64,000 nucleotides of DNA, taken from NCBI GenBank assembly GCA_031425525.1, contig JANPJM010000052.1, forward strand, positions 42,176 through 106,175, in the 5' to 3' direction. Below, in pieces: positions 28,405-37,155 of this stretch. Source of the stretch: JANNMJ01 sp031425525. Its GTDB lineage: Bacteria > Bacteroidota > Bacteroidia > Cytophagales > Hymenobacteraceae. The notes under the pieces were generated by a model. It was not told the DNA's origin and ran no database searches. It worked only from the letters and a program-made list of their open reading frames with translations. How positions within the stretch are numbered: position 1 is the first letter of the stretch; each line of letters begins with the position of its first letter. Made by a program: the position numbers and the translations under genes.

Positions 28405-29235
28405 TTACAGGCCGCGCAATACCGGGTAGCGGGCCTGCACCAGCATATACACGCCATAGGCCACCAGCCCGGCGGCCACCGCGCCTAAAACGACCGGCCC
28501 CATGGCGGCCAGCAGGTCGAAGGCGTCGCCGGTATTGCCCACGACCGCCGCCCGCGACTGTAGCCCGGCCTGCACCACGAAGTAGCCCACGATGCCCAGC
28601 ACGATGCCCCGCGCCGTGAAGCCCATCTGCCCGACCCGATACACCAGCCGCTGCTGCGCAGCCGACAAGGAGCTGGCGTTGACGTCTTTCTGAAACTGCC
28701 CCCCGTAGGCCCGGTAAATCTGGAACAGCCCCACCCCTACCACCACCGCCCCCCCAAGCAGCAGAAGCCACTCGCCGCCCGGCCAGCTCAGCACGTTGGC
28801 CGCAACGCTTTGAGAAGCATTACCTCCCTTCGCGGCCTGACCGGTCAGCGCCAGTCGGCCGGCAGTGAGGGCTAGGCCACCGTAAAACAAGCCGCTGGCC
28901 GCGTACCACAGCCGGGTGCCGATGCCTTTGGCACCGGAGCCCTTGTTTTCGGTGTCGCGCAGGGCTTGGGTGAAACGCCAGACGATGTATCCGAGCAACC
29001 CGAGGGCGATGAGCCCGAGCAGAATACTGCCGCCGGGCAAGTCTTGCAGGCGCAGCACGGCTTCTTCGCGGTCGGCGTGGGCACCGCGCCCCAGGCCGGT
29101 AGCGGCCAGCAGCGCCAGCAAGCCCATCAACAGGTACACCACCCCGATGGCGGCAAAGCCCAGCCGCGCCAACGTTTTGATACCCGAGGCGGGCGAGCGG
29201 GGAACGGCGGCGAGCAGGGTGTTGGCAGCGGACAT
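28405..29235 (-). CDS. DUF1206 membrane protein
   Basis: 276 aa with six predicted membrane helices arranged as three two-helix repeats, each beginning with an 'ARLGFAAIGVVYLLMG' or 'GLFYGGLAL'-like segment. That triple repeat is the DUF1206 pattern. Function of the family is unknown. It stands alone between a repeat block and gene remnants. Confidence 0.87.
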   Translation of the reverse strand: MSAANTLLAAVPRSPASGIKTLARLGFAAIGVVYLLMGLLALLAATGLGRGAHADREEAVLRLQDLPGGSILLGLIALGLLGYIVWRFTQALRDTENKGSGAKGIGTRLWYAASGLFYGGLALTAGRLALTGQAAKGGNASQSVAANVLSWPGGEWLLLLGGAVVVGVGLFQIYRAYGGQFQKDVNASSLSAAQQRLVYRVGQMGFTARGIVLGIVGYFVVQAGLQSRAAVVGNTGDAFDLLAAMGPVVLGAVAAGLVAYGVYMLVQARYPVLRGL

Positions 29236-29295
29236 AAGCAGCTAGGGGAAAAGGCGTGCTTCCTTACGCACAAGCCCGGTGCTTGGGTTGAGGAA

Positions 29296-29363
29296 AAAGC
29301 AGGCAGCCACCGTCCACCCCGCCCGGCCCGCCGCTATCCGTTCCCAGTCGGCTTCGCCAATGG
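29296..29363 (-). pseudogene. Remnant of a Crp/Fnr-type gene N terminus
   Basis: 34 bp (29330-29363) differ at only 4 positions from 33075-33108, inside the intact Crp/Fnr gene, and encode 'TIGEADWERIAA' against 'PIGEADWERVAA'. Weaker similarity continues to about 29296. The rest of the gene is missing. Confidence 0.6.
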
Positions 29364-29540
29364 TTAGCGCCCACCCCCACTCCCCGGCTGGGGAAGGGGG
29401 GTGGGGGTGGGCCGATTACGGCAGCCAAGCGCATCCAAGCTGGCTTTTTCAATAGCCTGATACGGCTATCGCTGTCGGGTTATTGCCGCCTTTTTTCCTG
29501 CTACCGATACACCACTCCCCGCCCGCCCCTTACTTGCGGT

Positions 29541-29675
29541 ATGGGAGCAACCCCCACCCCCGATCCGTTTCTGGCCCGCCTTGCTGCGGGTTTGGTCGAT
29601 GGCTGGCTGCTGCTGGTTATGCTCGGCGATTGGGGGCGCGGGCTCCGCGCGGGGAGTGCAGGGAAGGGGCAGTAA
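29541..29675 (+). pseudogene. Truncated copy of the gene at 33573
   Basis: The first ~30 codons (MGATPTPDPFLARLAAGLVDGWLLLVMLGD) match those of the gene at 33573 (MEATPTPDPFLARL...LLLPVMLGD), and the ~33 bp before the start are almost identical. The frame then diverges and stops after 44 codons. With the Crp/Fnr remnant on its left it shows a decayed duplication in the same relative order. Confidence 0.7.
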
Positions 29676-29813
29676 ACGCTCGGATTCAAAAAGCAGAAAA
29701 TTAATCTGCGGATTTGTCCGGTTTGTCCCACCTTGCACGTCATTGGGCCGAAGCTCGCCGGTAAGTCGCCGGCAGCACGTAATTTTCACCCCAACCCATT
29801 TCGTTTTCATACG

Positions 29814-30158
29814 ATGGACAAGTTCATGCTCATTTTCCACGGCGATGATGAAATCTACCGCCAAATGTCGCCCGAGGCGATGCAGACCGATATTCAGAAG
29901 TGGAACCAGTGGATCGGCGGCATCGCCGGTCAGGGCCGCCTCACCGGCGGCGATGCCCTGCTGCCCACCGGCCGCACCCTGCGCGGCACCGGCCGCGTCG
30001 TCAGCGACGGCCCCTACACCGAAGGCAAGGAGATCGTCAGCGGCTACCTGATCGTGAGCGCCAGCAGCCTCGACGAAGCCGTCGAGATGGCCCAGGGCTG
30101 CCCCAACTTCGACACCGGCGGCACCGTCGAAGTCCGCCCGGTTCAGGTCTTAGCGTAA
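29814..30158 (+). CDS. YCII-related (DGPF) protein
   Basis: 114 aa. 'MDKFMLIFHGDDEIYRQMSPE' and 'VSDGPYTEGKEIVSGYLIV' are typical of the YCII/DGPF family, small ferredoxin-like-fold dimers of uncertain enzymatic role. They are often encoded beside ECF42 sigma factors, as here (gap 68 bp to the sigma gene). ATG 29814 is chosen because the fold begins directly there. The gene pair is probably co-transcribed. Confidence 0.9.
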   Translation: MDKFMLIFHGDDEIYRQMSPEAMQTDIQKWNQWIGGIAGQGRLTGGDALLPTGRTLRGTGRVVSDGPYTEGKEIVSGYLIVSASSLDEAVEMAQGCPNFDTGGTVEVRPVQVLA

Positions 30159-30226
30159 GCGCACCGGCCCAGCGGCGCGGTCGGCCTATGCAGCCGGCCG
30201 CGCCCCTGCGCGGCCCTTCCTTTCCG

Positions 30227-31477
30227 ATGCCTCAGGCCCCCGAGCAGCTCGTCGAGCATTTCTTTCGCCACGAGGCTGGCCGCCTTACGGCTTGGCTCAC
30301 CCGCGTCCTGGGCGCCGAACACCTCGACCAGGCCGAAGACCTCGTCCAGGACACCCTCGTGCAGGCCCTGCGCGCCTGGCGCCTGCGCGGCATTCCGCCC
30401 AACCCCTCGGCCTGGCTCTACCGCGCGGCGCGGCACCGGGCACTCGATGTCCTGCGCCGCGAGCAGCGTCGGCATCGCCTCGCCGCCGATCTGCTGCGCG
30501 ACGAGCCCCTCACCGACACCCCCGCCGAAACCCACCTCCCCGACGAGCTCACCGACAGCCAGCTGCGGATGCTCTTCGCCTGCTGCCACCCGGCGCTGCC
30601 CCTCGAAGCCCAGCTCGCCATGTGTCTACGGATTCTGGGCGGCCTGAGCGTACCCGAAATCGCCGACGCCTTCCTTACGTCCACCGAAACCATCACCAAG
30701 CGCCTCTACCGCGCCAAGGAACGCATCCGCGCCGGGGATATTGAGCTGGCCGTTCCGCAGGGCGCCCAGCTCGATGGCCCGCTGCGGGCCGTCCTCCACG
30801 CGCTCTACCTGCTCTTCAACGCCGGCTACCATTCCTCGCACGCCGATCAGCTCATTCGGCAGGACCTCTGCGCCGAGGCGATGCGCCTTACCCTGCTGCT
30901 CCTCGACCAGCCCCGCACCGCCACCGCCGCCACTTACGCGCTGCTCGGGCTGATGTGTCTGCAAGCCTCGCGCTTCGCGGCGCGGTCCACGCCGGAAGGC
31001 GCCATCATCCTGCTGCCCGACCAAGACCGCACCCGCTGGAGCCAGCCCCTCATCCAGCGCGGGCTGCACTACCTGAGCCGCGCCACCACCCTCGCCGAGG
31101 CCCCCACCGACTACCACCTCGAAGCCGCCATTGCCGCCGAGCATTGCCGCGCCGCCTCCTTCGCCGCCACCGACTGGCCCCGCATCCGGCGCCTGTACGA
31201 TGTGCTGCTCGCCCTCAAACCGTCGCCGGTGGTGGCGCTGCACCGCGCCGTGGCGCTGGCCTACGAGGCCGGTCCCCACGCGGGGCTAGCGGCCCTGCCC
31301 CCCCTCGACGGCCTCGACCACCACTACCTCTACCACGCCATTCGGGGCGAGTTGCTGGCCCAGGCCGGCCAGCCCCAGGCCGCCCGCGACGAGTGGCTCG
31401 AAGCCCGCCTCCTCACCAACTCCCCCGCCGAACACGCCCTGCTCGACCGGAAGATGGCGGCGCTGCCGTTGCCCTAA
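30227..31477 (+). CDS. ECF42-type RNA polymerase sigma factor
   Basis: About 416 aa, long for an ECF factor. Region 2 ('EHFFRHEAGRLTAWLTRVLG', 'AEDLVQDTLVQALRAW') and region 4 ('GLSVPEIADAFLTSTETITKRLYRAKERIR') are followed by a ~220-residue C-terminal extension with TPR-like helices (RAVLHALYLLFNAGYHSS onward). This layout plus a DGPF neighbour defines ECF group 42, where the extension, not an anti-sigma factor, is thought to control activity. The signal is unknown. ATG 30188 is an alternative start 13 codons upstream. Confidence 0.9.
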   Translation: MPQAPEQLVEHFFRHEAGRLTAWLTRVLGAEHLDQAEDLVQDTLVQALRAWRLRGIPPNPSAWLYRAARHRALDVLRREQRRHRLAADLLRDEPLTDTPAETHLPDELTDSQLRMLFACCHPALPLEAQLAMCLRILGGLSVPEIADAFLTSTETITKRLYRAKERIRAGDIELAVPQGAQLDGPLRAVLHALYLLFNAGYHSSHADQLIRQDLCAEAMRLTLLLLDQPRTATAATYALLGLMCLQASRFAARSTPEGAIILLPDQDRTRWSQPLIQRGLHYLSRATTLAEAPTDYHLEAAIAAEHCRAASFAATDWPRIRRLYDVLLALKPSPVVALHRAVALAYEAGPHAGLAALPPLDGLDHHYLYHAIRGELLAQAGQPQAARDEWLEARLLTNSPAEHALLDRKMAALPLP

Positions 31478-31576
31478 CTGTTCTTCGCGCAGGGTGGCAC
31501 TGCCCCGTGCGGATTAGGGCGTATAGACCCCGGCTGCTGGGTGACGGCAGCAGGTATGTCGCGCACCCGATCCGAT

Positions 31577-32047
31577 TCAGAATCTTCGCCCGGCGCCCAC
31601 CTTGACCACTGGGTAGAGCCGGAGTAGGTCGGCATTTACGGCCGGACCCAGGCCGGCGCGGGCGTCGATGGCCCAGTGGCGGCCAAATGCCCACGCGTAT
31701 CCCCCACCGACGTAGGGTAGCCAGGTGGTGCGGTTGTCGGCGCGGAGTAACGAGTGGCGCACCCACGCCGCACCCACGAAACCATAGCCCCCCTGCATCA
31801 CTGCCCAGCGATACCATTTCAGGTTCAGGCCGTGGGTGTGGCCGAAGTTCGTTTCGCCTTGCAGCGTCAACGGGCCAACGGCTTTTACTTCCACCGTGAG
31901 CAGGGGCGTGAATGGCACCAGCAGGCAGCTCAGGCGCACGCTCACGGCTGGCGGCGGTGCATCAGATAGTTGCCCCCGGCTGGGGTGGGCCGCCAATACG
32001 CCCGCCGCCAACACCCCCGCCACCAGCAGCAGCCCGGCCGTTCTCAT
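31577..32047 (-). CDS. Hypothetical beta-barrel-like exported protein
   Basis: 156 aa, no recognised family. A signal peptide (LLLVAGVLAAGVLAAHPSRGQ) precedes alternating hydrophobic strands and ends 'VVKVGAGRRF', a terminal aromatic residue as in outer-membrane barrels. Its ATG overlaps the stop of the SRPBCC gene by 4 bp (ATGA), so the two are translationally coupled. Confidence 0.65.
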   Translation of the reverse strand: MRTAGLLLVAGVLAAGVLAAHPSRGQLSDAPPPAVSVRLSCLLVPFTPLLTVEVKAVGPLTLQGETNFGHTHGLNLKWYRWAVMQGGYGFVGAAWVRHSLLRADNRTTWLPYVGGGYAWAFGRHWAIDARAGLGPAVNADLLRLYPVVKVGAGRRF

Positions 32048-32523
32048 TGCTCGGCCTGCGCCCGGATAGCTTCCAGGACGCTGGGGAGCAGAGCGCGGTA
32101 TTTCTTGCCCAGTACCCGCCCAAACAGCGGCTTGCTCAGACCCGTGAACCAGACTTCGTGCGTGAAGCGGGTTGGGCCGGCGCCCGACTCGAGCGTTCGC
32201 TTCACGTACAGGGCGCCGAGGGGCAGCCGGGTCCGAAAGGTGTAGGAGCGGCCGGGGTCCACCGCCGTCAGCTCAAACGCTGAAGATGGACCACTGTCCG
32301 GTACGAGGCGCCCGCGGGTACCGACCGCGAAAGGCCCGGCCAGCGCGGCGCTCTTCAGGCCCGTATCCCAGGTGTGCCAATTGGCGACATCCGACCAGAT
32401 CGCCCAGATGGCAGCGGCCGGCGCCGTAGTGGTCAGCGTATAGCTGAAATGGGTGTTGGAGGCGCCCGGAGTGACCGGAGAGACCGGAAGATCGACCAGC
32501 GCCAACGAAAGCAGCAGGAACAT
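32044..32523 (-). CDS. SRPBCC family (polyketide cyclase/dehydrase-like) protein
   Basis: 159 aa. After a hydrophobic N terminus, 'HFSYTLTTTAPAAAIWAIWSDVANWHTWDTG' and 'VWFTGLSKPLFGRVLGKKY' fit the helix-grip START/SRPBCC fold, which binds small hydrophobic ligands. The ligand is unknown. First gene of a two-gene unit with the exported barrel-like protein; the Crp/Fnr gene lies upstream on the same strand with a 58-bp gap. Confidence 0.8.
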   Translation of the reverse strand: MFLLLSLALVDLPVSPVTPGASNTHFSYTLTTTAPAAAIWAIWSDVANWHTWDTGLKSAALAGPFAVGTRGRLVPDSGPSSAFELTAVDPGRSYTFRTRLPLGALYVKRTLESGAGPTRFTHEVWFTGLSKPLFGRVLGKKYRALLPSVLEAIRAQAEQ

Positions 32524-32581
32524 ACGGCAGCAATTGATGAGGGCACAAAGCTCCTCGGCGCCGCTACCCTTCCCACTGCAC

Positions 32582-33145
32582 CTAGGTTAACTTCCGCCGA
32601 ATCCGACTCAGCGATTGCGGCGCAATACCCAGATACGACGCCAGATGCCGCAGCGCCACCCGCTGCACCAGCTGCGGGCGGTCGCGCAGGAGGGCGCGGT
32701 AGCGGCTTTCGGCCGTTTCCGTTTGCAGCTCTTCCAGAATAACCTCCGTGTACTGCTGCACCTGCTGGGTGAGGCGCCGCACGAAATCGGCCCAGGCGGG
32801 CACCTCCAGCAGCGCGTACGCATCCGTCACCGAAAGCTGCCAGACGGTGCTGGTTTCCAGCGCCTCGATGGTTTCGGTGGCGGGCAGCTGGCTGCTGAAG
32901 CTGCGCTGCGACGTAAACGTGTACGGCGCCTCCGTAAAGAACTTCGTCACCTCGACGCCTTCCTTCCACACGAAAAAGCGCAGCAGCCCGCGCTCCAGAA
33001 AATACAGGTGCCGGCAGACGCGGCCGGCTTCGACCAGGCAGGTGCCCGCCGGCACCGTCCGCACGGTCAGGCACGCCGCTACCCGCTCCCAGTCGGCCTC
33101 GCCGATGGGCGTGTACAAGCGGATGAAAGCGCGGAAGGGATGCAT
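32582..33145 (-). CDS. Crp/Fnr family transcriptional regulator
   Basis: 187 aa. An N-terminal cyclic-nucleotide-binding-like beta roll ('LYFLERGLLRFFVWKEGVEVTKFF') is followed by a dimerisation helix and a C-terminal helix-turn-helix (RVALRHLASYLGIAPQSLSRIRRK). No Cys cluster for an iron-sulfur centre is seen, so a direct Fnr-type oxygen sensor is unlikely. ATG 33145 is preferred: upstream in-frame sequence is the hairpin array, not protein. It could bind the TGA-N6-TCA sites elsewhere in the window, but that is inference only. Confidence 0.9.
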   Translation of the reverse strand: MHPFRAFIRLYTPIGEADWERVAACLTVRTVPAGTCLVEAGRVCRHLYFLERGLLRFFVWKEGVEVTKFFTEAPYTFTSQRSFSSQLPATETIEALETSTVWQLSVTDAYALLEVPAWADFVRRLTQQVQQYTEVILEELQTETAESRYRALLRDRPQLVQRVALRHLASYLGIAPQSLSRIRRKLT

Positions 33146-33189
33146 CGGTAAGTTAATCTGGCACCCAGGGAGTGCACGCTCGACCAGGA

Positions 33190-33400
33190 GTAGCCGGGGG
33201 CACCGCCCCCGGAATATAGATTCGTTTTTACGTGCATCCCCGTCAGGGGCTACCGTTCGGTAGCCGGGGGCACCGCCCCCGGTATGCCAGTCAATCAGTA
33301 CAGGCATCCCCGTCAGGGGATACCGTTCGGTAGCCGGGGGGCATCGCCCCCGGTAAATCAGCCAATTAAGGTTGCTGTCCCCGTCAGGGGATACCGTTCG
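33190..33400. repeat. Periodic hairpin array with 22-nt unique segments
   Basis: Three CCGGGGG-type hairpins (33190-33212, 33260-33282, 33330-33353) and three CCCCGTCAGGGG hairpins (from 33235, 33305 and 33376) alternate with a 70-71-bp period. The joined repeat is 48-49 bp. The segments between repeats (33213-33234, 33283-33304, 33354-33375) are each exactly 22 nt and unlike one another. No cas gene lies in the window. Confidence 0.8.
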
Positions 33401-33572
33401 GTACGCACCCGCTACCCGAAATACCAAGCGGTAACTCCTGACAGTGACTCGGCCGAAGTACTCTTCAACTTGGGTTTGTTAGTGGCCTCAAAGTACGGGC
33501 ATAATCTTCAGCCTTCCTGCCTTCAGGCAGCGGATCCGCGCCCCCACTCCCCGCCCGCCTCTTACTTGCGGT

Positions 33573-34202
33573 ATGGAAGCTACCCCCACCCCCGATCCGT
33601 TTTTGGCCCGCCTCGATGCAGCCCTGGTCAATTGCCTGCTGCTGCCGGTCATGCTCGGCGATCTGAGCGCGCGCGCCCTGGCGCGGCAGCACCCGCAGAT
33701 GCCGCAGTTACTGGCCGATATCGAGGAAATCAGCGGCCTGACGCTACCCGACCTCGCGGCCTTGAGCGCGTGTTCGAACGACCGGCCGCGCATCGCGTGC
33801 GAATTCGTGCTGCGGCCGGCACGGCTGCACGCGTTCATGGCGCTGGGGGTGGCCCTCTGGAACTCGCCCCTGCGCAACAGCCCGTTCCTGCGGTTTCTGG
33901 ACGCCGTGGAAGACCCCGAGACCGAGCTGCCGGCCGATAACGCCGAGTGGGTGTTCGGCTTTATGGAAAACCCCGAGGAACGCCAATGGCGCGATTTTCC
34001 GCCTGACTTCGAACCTACGCCGGCCTTCCTGGCGCATTATCTGCGGCCGACGGGCGCCGTGCCCGACCCGGCCGCCGAGCGGGCGTTCGTGGAGCCGGCG
34101 CCGGACGTGCGCCTCCGCACCGGCGAAGAGCTGCGCTGGCGCCGGTCCGCTTTATGGCGGCGCTCAAAGCCGAGGAACTCGACGCCCGGGTGGCCCGCCT
34201 GA
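33573..34202 (+). CDS. Hypothetical protein, apparent C-terminal frameshift
   Basis: No recognised family. About 209 aa in the open frame, starting 'MEATPTPDPFLARLDAAL', acidic, without membrane segments. The last 28 residues (RRSALWRRSKPRN...) look noncoding, whereas the adjacent frame continues plausibly as 'APVRFMAALKAEELDARVAR' to a TAA at 34250-34252; a single missing base near 34139 would join them (…ELRW|APVRF…). A truncated paralogue lies at 29541. It is followed by a strong terminator. Confidence 0.6.
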   Translation: MEATPTPDPFLARLDAALVNCLLLPVMLGDLSARALARQHPQMPQLLADIEEISGLTLPDLAALSACSNDRPRIACEFVLRPARLHAFMALGVALWNSPLRNSPFLRFLDAVEDPETELPADNAEWVFGFMENPEERQWRDFPPDFEPTPAFLAHYLRPTGAVPDPAAERAFVEPAPDVRLRTGEELRWRRSALWRRSKPRNSTPGWPA

Positions 34203-34291
34203 ACGCGGCGAAGGCCGAGGTGCTGGCCCACCGCGCTACGCTCTCGGCGTAAACGTCCCGAAGCAGCGTAAACGCCCTGAGTAGACGGTAA

Positions 34292-34337
34292 GCAAACCGG
34301 CCGCTCCGAGTAATCGGGGCGGCCGGTTTGCATTTTT
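34292..34337 (+). terminator. Strong rho-independent terminator
   Basis: GCAAACCGGCCGC pairs with GCGGCCGGTTTGC, the stem continuing inward (CCGA/TCGG), followed by ATTTTT. It ends the gene at 33573 about 40 bp after the restored stop. Confidence 0.9.
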
Positions 34338-34412
34338 CATAGGCTATCTACCGATTTTATCTTGCGATGGCAGGAGCCGATTGAATTAATTCTTTTACAG
34401 GTAATTTCAACC

Positions 34413-34442
34413 TTGCGGTATGAAGCCTGATAGCTAGATTTG
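34413..34442 (+). promoter_or_regulatory. Promoter of the M43 protease gene
   Basis: TTG (34413-34415) and TAGATTTG (34435-34442), 19 bp apart, match the Bacteroidota consensus well. The leader to the ATG is about 50 nt. Confidence 0.65.
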
Positions 34443-34500
34443 CTGTAGGCAGTGAGAGACTTGCTGCCATGTCTTTCTCACCCCCATCACATTTTCAGCA

Positions 34501-36402
34501 ATGTTGAAAAAATCACTCCTGGCGGCAGCTTGTCTGCTGGCCAGCACGGCCCCGGTGTGGGCCCAAAGTTCAACCGGTATGGGCTGCGGCTCGCTGTCGC
34601 CGAGCCAACTGTCGCCTGCCGATCGGGCCGCGTACCAGAAAGTCGAGGAGTTTACCCAGCGCTACATCCGCGAGCACGCGCCGGACGCCCCCACGACGGC
34701 GAACCGGGCAGCGTCGCTGCCCACGCTGTACACCATTCCGGTAGTAGTGCACGTGTTTACTCCAGCGGCCCAGGCGGTCACCGACGCACTGATCAATTCG
34801 CAGATCACCGTGCTGAACGCGGACTATTCACGCTCGAATAGTGATGCTAACCTTACGCGAGCCGCCTTCTTGGGGATAGCAGCCGACTATCAGGTGCAAT
34901 TCAAGCTCGCCACGCATAAGCCCGACGGCACCTGCACCAACGGGATCGACCGGGTAACGACAACGAGGACTTCCTTCGACCCCCGTAACCAGGGTATTTC
35001 CTCTTACCCCAATCCCAGTGCAACTGACGTTACGATAGGCAATGAGGTAAAGCACAGCTGGGCAGGGGGGGCGGACTCGTGGAATTCCCGCGAATACCTT
35101 AACATCTGGGTCTGCGCCTTCAGTGGCCAGTCTGTTAATGATACTGGCTTTGGTACGCTCCCTAATACTGTTCCTGATATTTATGATGGAGTTATCATCA
35201 ACCGCACAGTTTTCGGTGTCAGGACAAGCGGCGTGTACAACAAAGGCCGGATCGGCACGCACGAGGTGGGCCACTACCTGAATCTGGTCCACATCTGGGG
35301 CGAAACTCCCTATCAGGCTGCCAATTCTACCTGCACTGACGACGATTTCGTGCCAGATACGCCGGTCCAGCTAGGTGGTAATATCGGGCACCCTACGACC
35401 CTCATTACTTCGTGTGGCAACAGTGGGGACATGTATGAGAACTACATGGACTACACCTATGACGCGCGTAAGAACGCGTTCAGTAATGGCCAGAAGTCCC
35501 GCTCCCATGCTGTGCTGGTTACCAATGGCGCTCGTGCGGCCTTGGTTAGCGGGTCGGCTCCGGCGCTTGGCTCGCCCACTTTTACTGCTTCAACCGCTAC
35601 CAACAACCCCATACAGCTGTGCGTGAGCGCGGGGGCTCAGCCTGTGACCTTCAGCGTTAAGCCGGTTTGCTCAGCAGTGAGCTATACCTACACCATCAGC
35701 ACCAGCCCAAGCGGTCTGGCCACGTTTAGCGGCAACGTGACGAGCGTGACGACGCCTGCTACCAGTGTCAGCGCTACGTGCAATCAGAACAGCGGCAACC
35801 CGTACACCGTAACGGTAACCGTAACGACAAATTTCACTGGCCTCCCCTCTTCCACAGCCACGACTCTGCAGGTACTGGTAGACGGAGCCACGCCGGCTTT
35901 CCCGAGCATCAGCATTCAAAGTGGTCCTAACGGCTGCTACGTCCACGTAGGCGCATCGCCGCGCGCGCGGAAGATCATCCTTTATGGTCCTACTGCATAT
36001 GAGTTCGGTCCTGCCGGTGGTAACACGCCCCCCTGGACGCCCTCGTCGGTAGATGTGACGGTGGCGAATGCTTGCTCTACGATAACGCAAAATGTGCTGC
36101 TTGCTCTGCCGATCGCTTGTGTCGGGAGCAGTGAGCGTCCTGCCCCGACCGCCGGCCCCGGTAAAGTAGCCGTGCTGTCGCTCTCGCCCAACCCGGCGAA
36201 CGGTACGGTGCAGCTCACAATCAACGGGAAGTCGAAAGGCGAAATCATCGTCCGGACACTGACCGGAACTGTGGTGACGCGTTTCGGCGTGACGGAGTCG
36301 ACCACTTCCTTCGATACCCGCACGCTGCGTGAAGGCACGTATCTGGTTGAGTTCGTGGGTCAGGAGACCACGGGCCGTCAGACGCTGGTGGTGCAGCACT
36401 AA
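34501..36402 (+). CDS. Secreted M43 (pappalysin-like) zinc metalloprotease with T9SS sorting tail
   Basis: 633 aa. Signal peptide 1-21 (…PVWAQ). The catalytic domain has the zinc motif HEVGHYLNLVH (H254, E255, H258, H264) and a Met-turn 'YENYMDYTYD' near residue 320. A middle region (about 350-530) is Ser/Thr-rich and beta-like. The last ~80 residues ('VLSLSPNPANGTVQLTI...' to 'GRQTLVVQH') are a type IX secretion sorting domain, so it is exported across the outer membrane. GC content is lower than its neighbours, possibly from transfer or low-complexity composition. Confidence 0.92.
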   Translation: MLKKSLLAAACLLASTAPVWAQSSTGMGCGSLSPSQLSPADRAAYQKVEEFTQRYIREHAPDAPTTANRAASLPTLYTIPVVVHVFTPAAQAVTDALINSQITVLNADYSRSNSDANLTRAAFLGIAADYQVQFKLATHKPDGTCTNGIDRVTTTRTSFDPRNQGISSYPNPSATDVTIGNEVKHSWAGGADSWNSREYLNIWVCAFSGQSVNDTGFGTLPNTVPDIYDGVIINRTVFGVRTSGVYNKGRIGTHEVGHYLNLVHIWGETPYQAANSTCTDDDFVPDTPVQLGGNIGHPTTLITSCGNSGDMYENYMDYTYDARKNAFSNGQKSRSHAVLVTNGARAALVSGSAPALGSPTFTASTATNNPIQLCVSAGAQPVTFSVKPVCSAVSYTYTISTSPSGLATFSGNVTSVTTPATSVSATCNQNSGNPYTVTVTVTTNFTGLPSSTATTLQVLVDGATPAFPSISIQSGPNGCYVHVGASPRARKIILYGPTAYEFGPAGGNTPPWTPSSVDVTVANACSTITQNVLLALPIACVGSSERPAPTAGPGKVAVLSLSPNPANGTVQLTINGKSKGEIIVRTLTGTVVTRFGVTESTTSFDTRTLREGTYLVEFVGQETTGRQTLVVQH

Positions 36403-36452
36403 GCTGCCCCTGACGCCGCGCCACACCGGCTGCGCGCAACCTGTTGAGTAAC

Positions 36453-36487
36453 AAAAAGCCTCTGACTGCGAAGTCGGGGGCTTTTTT
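36453..36487 (+). terminator. Terminator of the M43 protease gene
   Basis: AAAAAGCC pairs with GGCTTTTTT around an inner TGACT/AGTCG stem, about 50 bp after the stop codon; it ends in a T run. Confidence 0.85.
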
Positions 36488-36776
36488 ACGTACGTGCAGC
36501 GCGCAGCCGGCCGACTCACTCGTGTACCTGACGCTTACCCCGCAATCCACCCTCCCGACGCCGGCCAAGCCCAAGAGCGTCCCGAGCGCCTTAAGCAAGT
36601 AGCAGCCGGCCTGACTCGTCCGACCCGCGTTGCCCGTGCTTTTCCCACCGGCCAAAGGCGGAAGCCAGCGTACTTGACCGCCGCCAGGTAACAATTTGTT
36701 CACACGCGCGAGGTGGCGGCCCGGCGACTAGCTGCGTTGAACGATCCGCCTCCCTTTTCCGGCGGTGTCACGCCTG

Positions 36777-37073
36777 ATGGCTACTTCCATTCTGTCGATT
36801 GTGCTGTTGGCCGTTACGGGGCTGGTTTTGTTTCTGTACGCCGTGAGCCGGCTCGCGCTGGCGTTGCGGCACGTAGCCGGTGACAACGTGAAGCGCCGTC
36901 CTCGCCTTTGCCCGGCAGGTCGGCATTCATCCGGCAATAATACTAGGCCAGCGATGCCACGAGCTACAGGGCTACAAGCCCCTGCGAGCCGTCCGATACA
37001 ACCGCGTCGGGTAGCCCCCATTGTACAGCGGTCTCGCGAGCCGGAGAGCCACGCGCGCCACATCCGCCCCTGA
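36777..37073 (+). CDS. Small ORF, possible remnant of a Na/Pi cotransporter N terminus
   Basis: 99 codons. The first 40 residues form one membrane helix followed by 'RLALALRHVAGDNVKR', resembling the start of Na/Pi-cotransporter proteins (helix, then 'GLR..AGDRLKR'). The remainder is Arg/Pro-rich and looks noncoding. It may be a decayed gene or chance. The region from 36488 to 36776 shows nothing I recognise. Confidence 0.3.
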   Translation: MATSILSIVLLAVTGLVLFLYAVSRLALALRHVAGDNVKRRPRLCPAGRHSSGNNTRPAMPRATGLQAPASRPIQPRRVAPIVQRSREPESHARHIRP

Positions 37074-37117
37074 CCCTGAGTCCAGTCAATACGGCCAGTC
37101 ACAAACTACCCAAATCT

Positions 37118-37155
37118 GTCATTGCGAGGAGGCTTTGCGACGAAGCAATCTCGCG
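37118..37155 (+). repeat. Half copy of the 4619-4780 repeat
   Basis: GTCATTGCGAGGAGGCTT followed by GCGACGAAGCAATCTCGCG matches the arm of the foldback element at 4619-4780. No partner arm is found nearby; the stretch to 37279 has no other feature. Confidence 0.7.

Noticed and set aside
33190..33400. Calling the hairpin array a CRISPR array
   Set aside because: Spacers are only 22 nt, the repeats hold two separate hairpins, the array has just three units, and no cas gene is in the window. Reported as a repeat instead.
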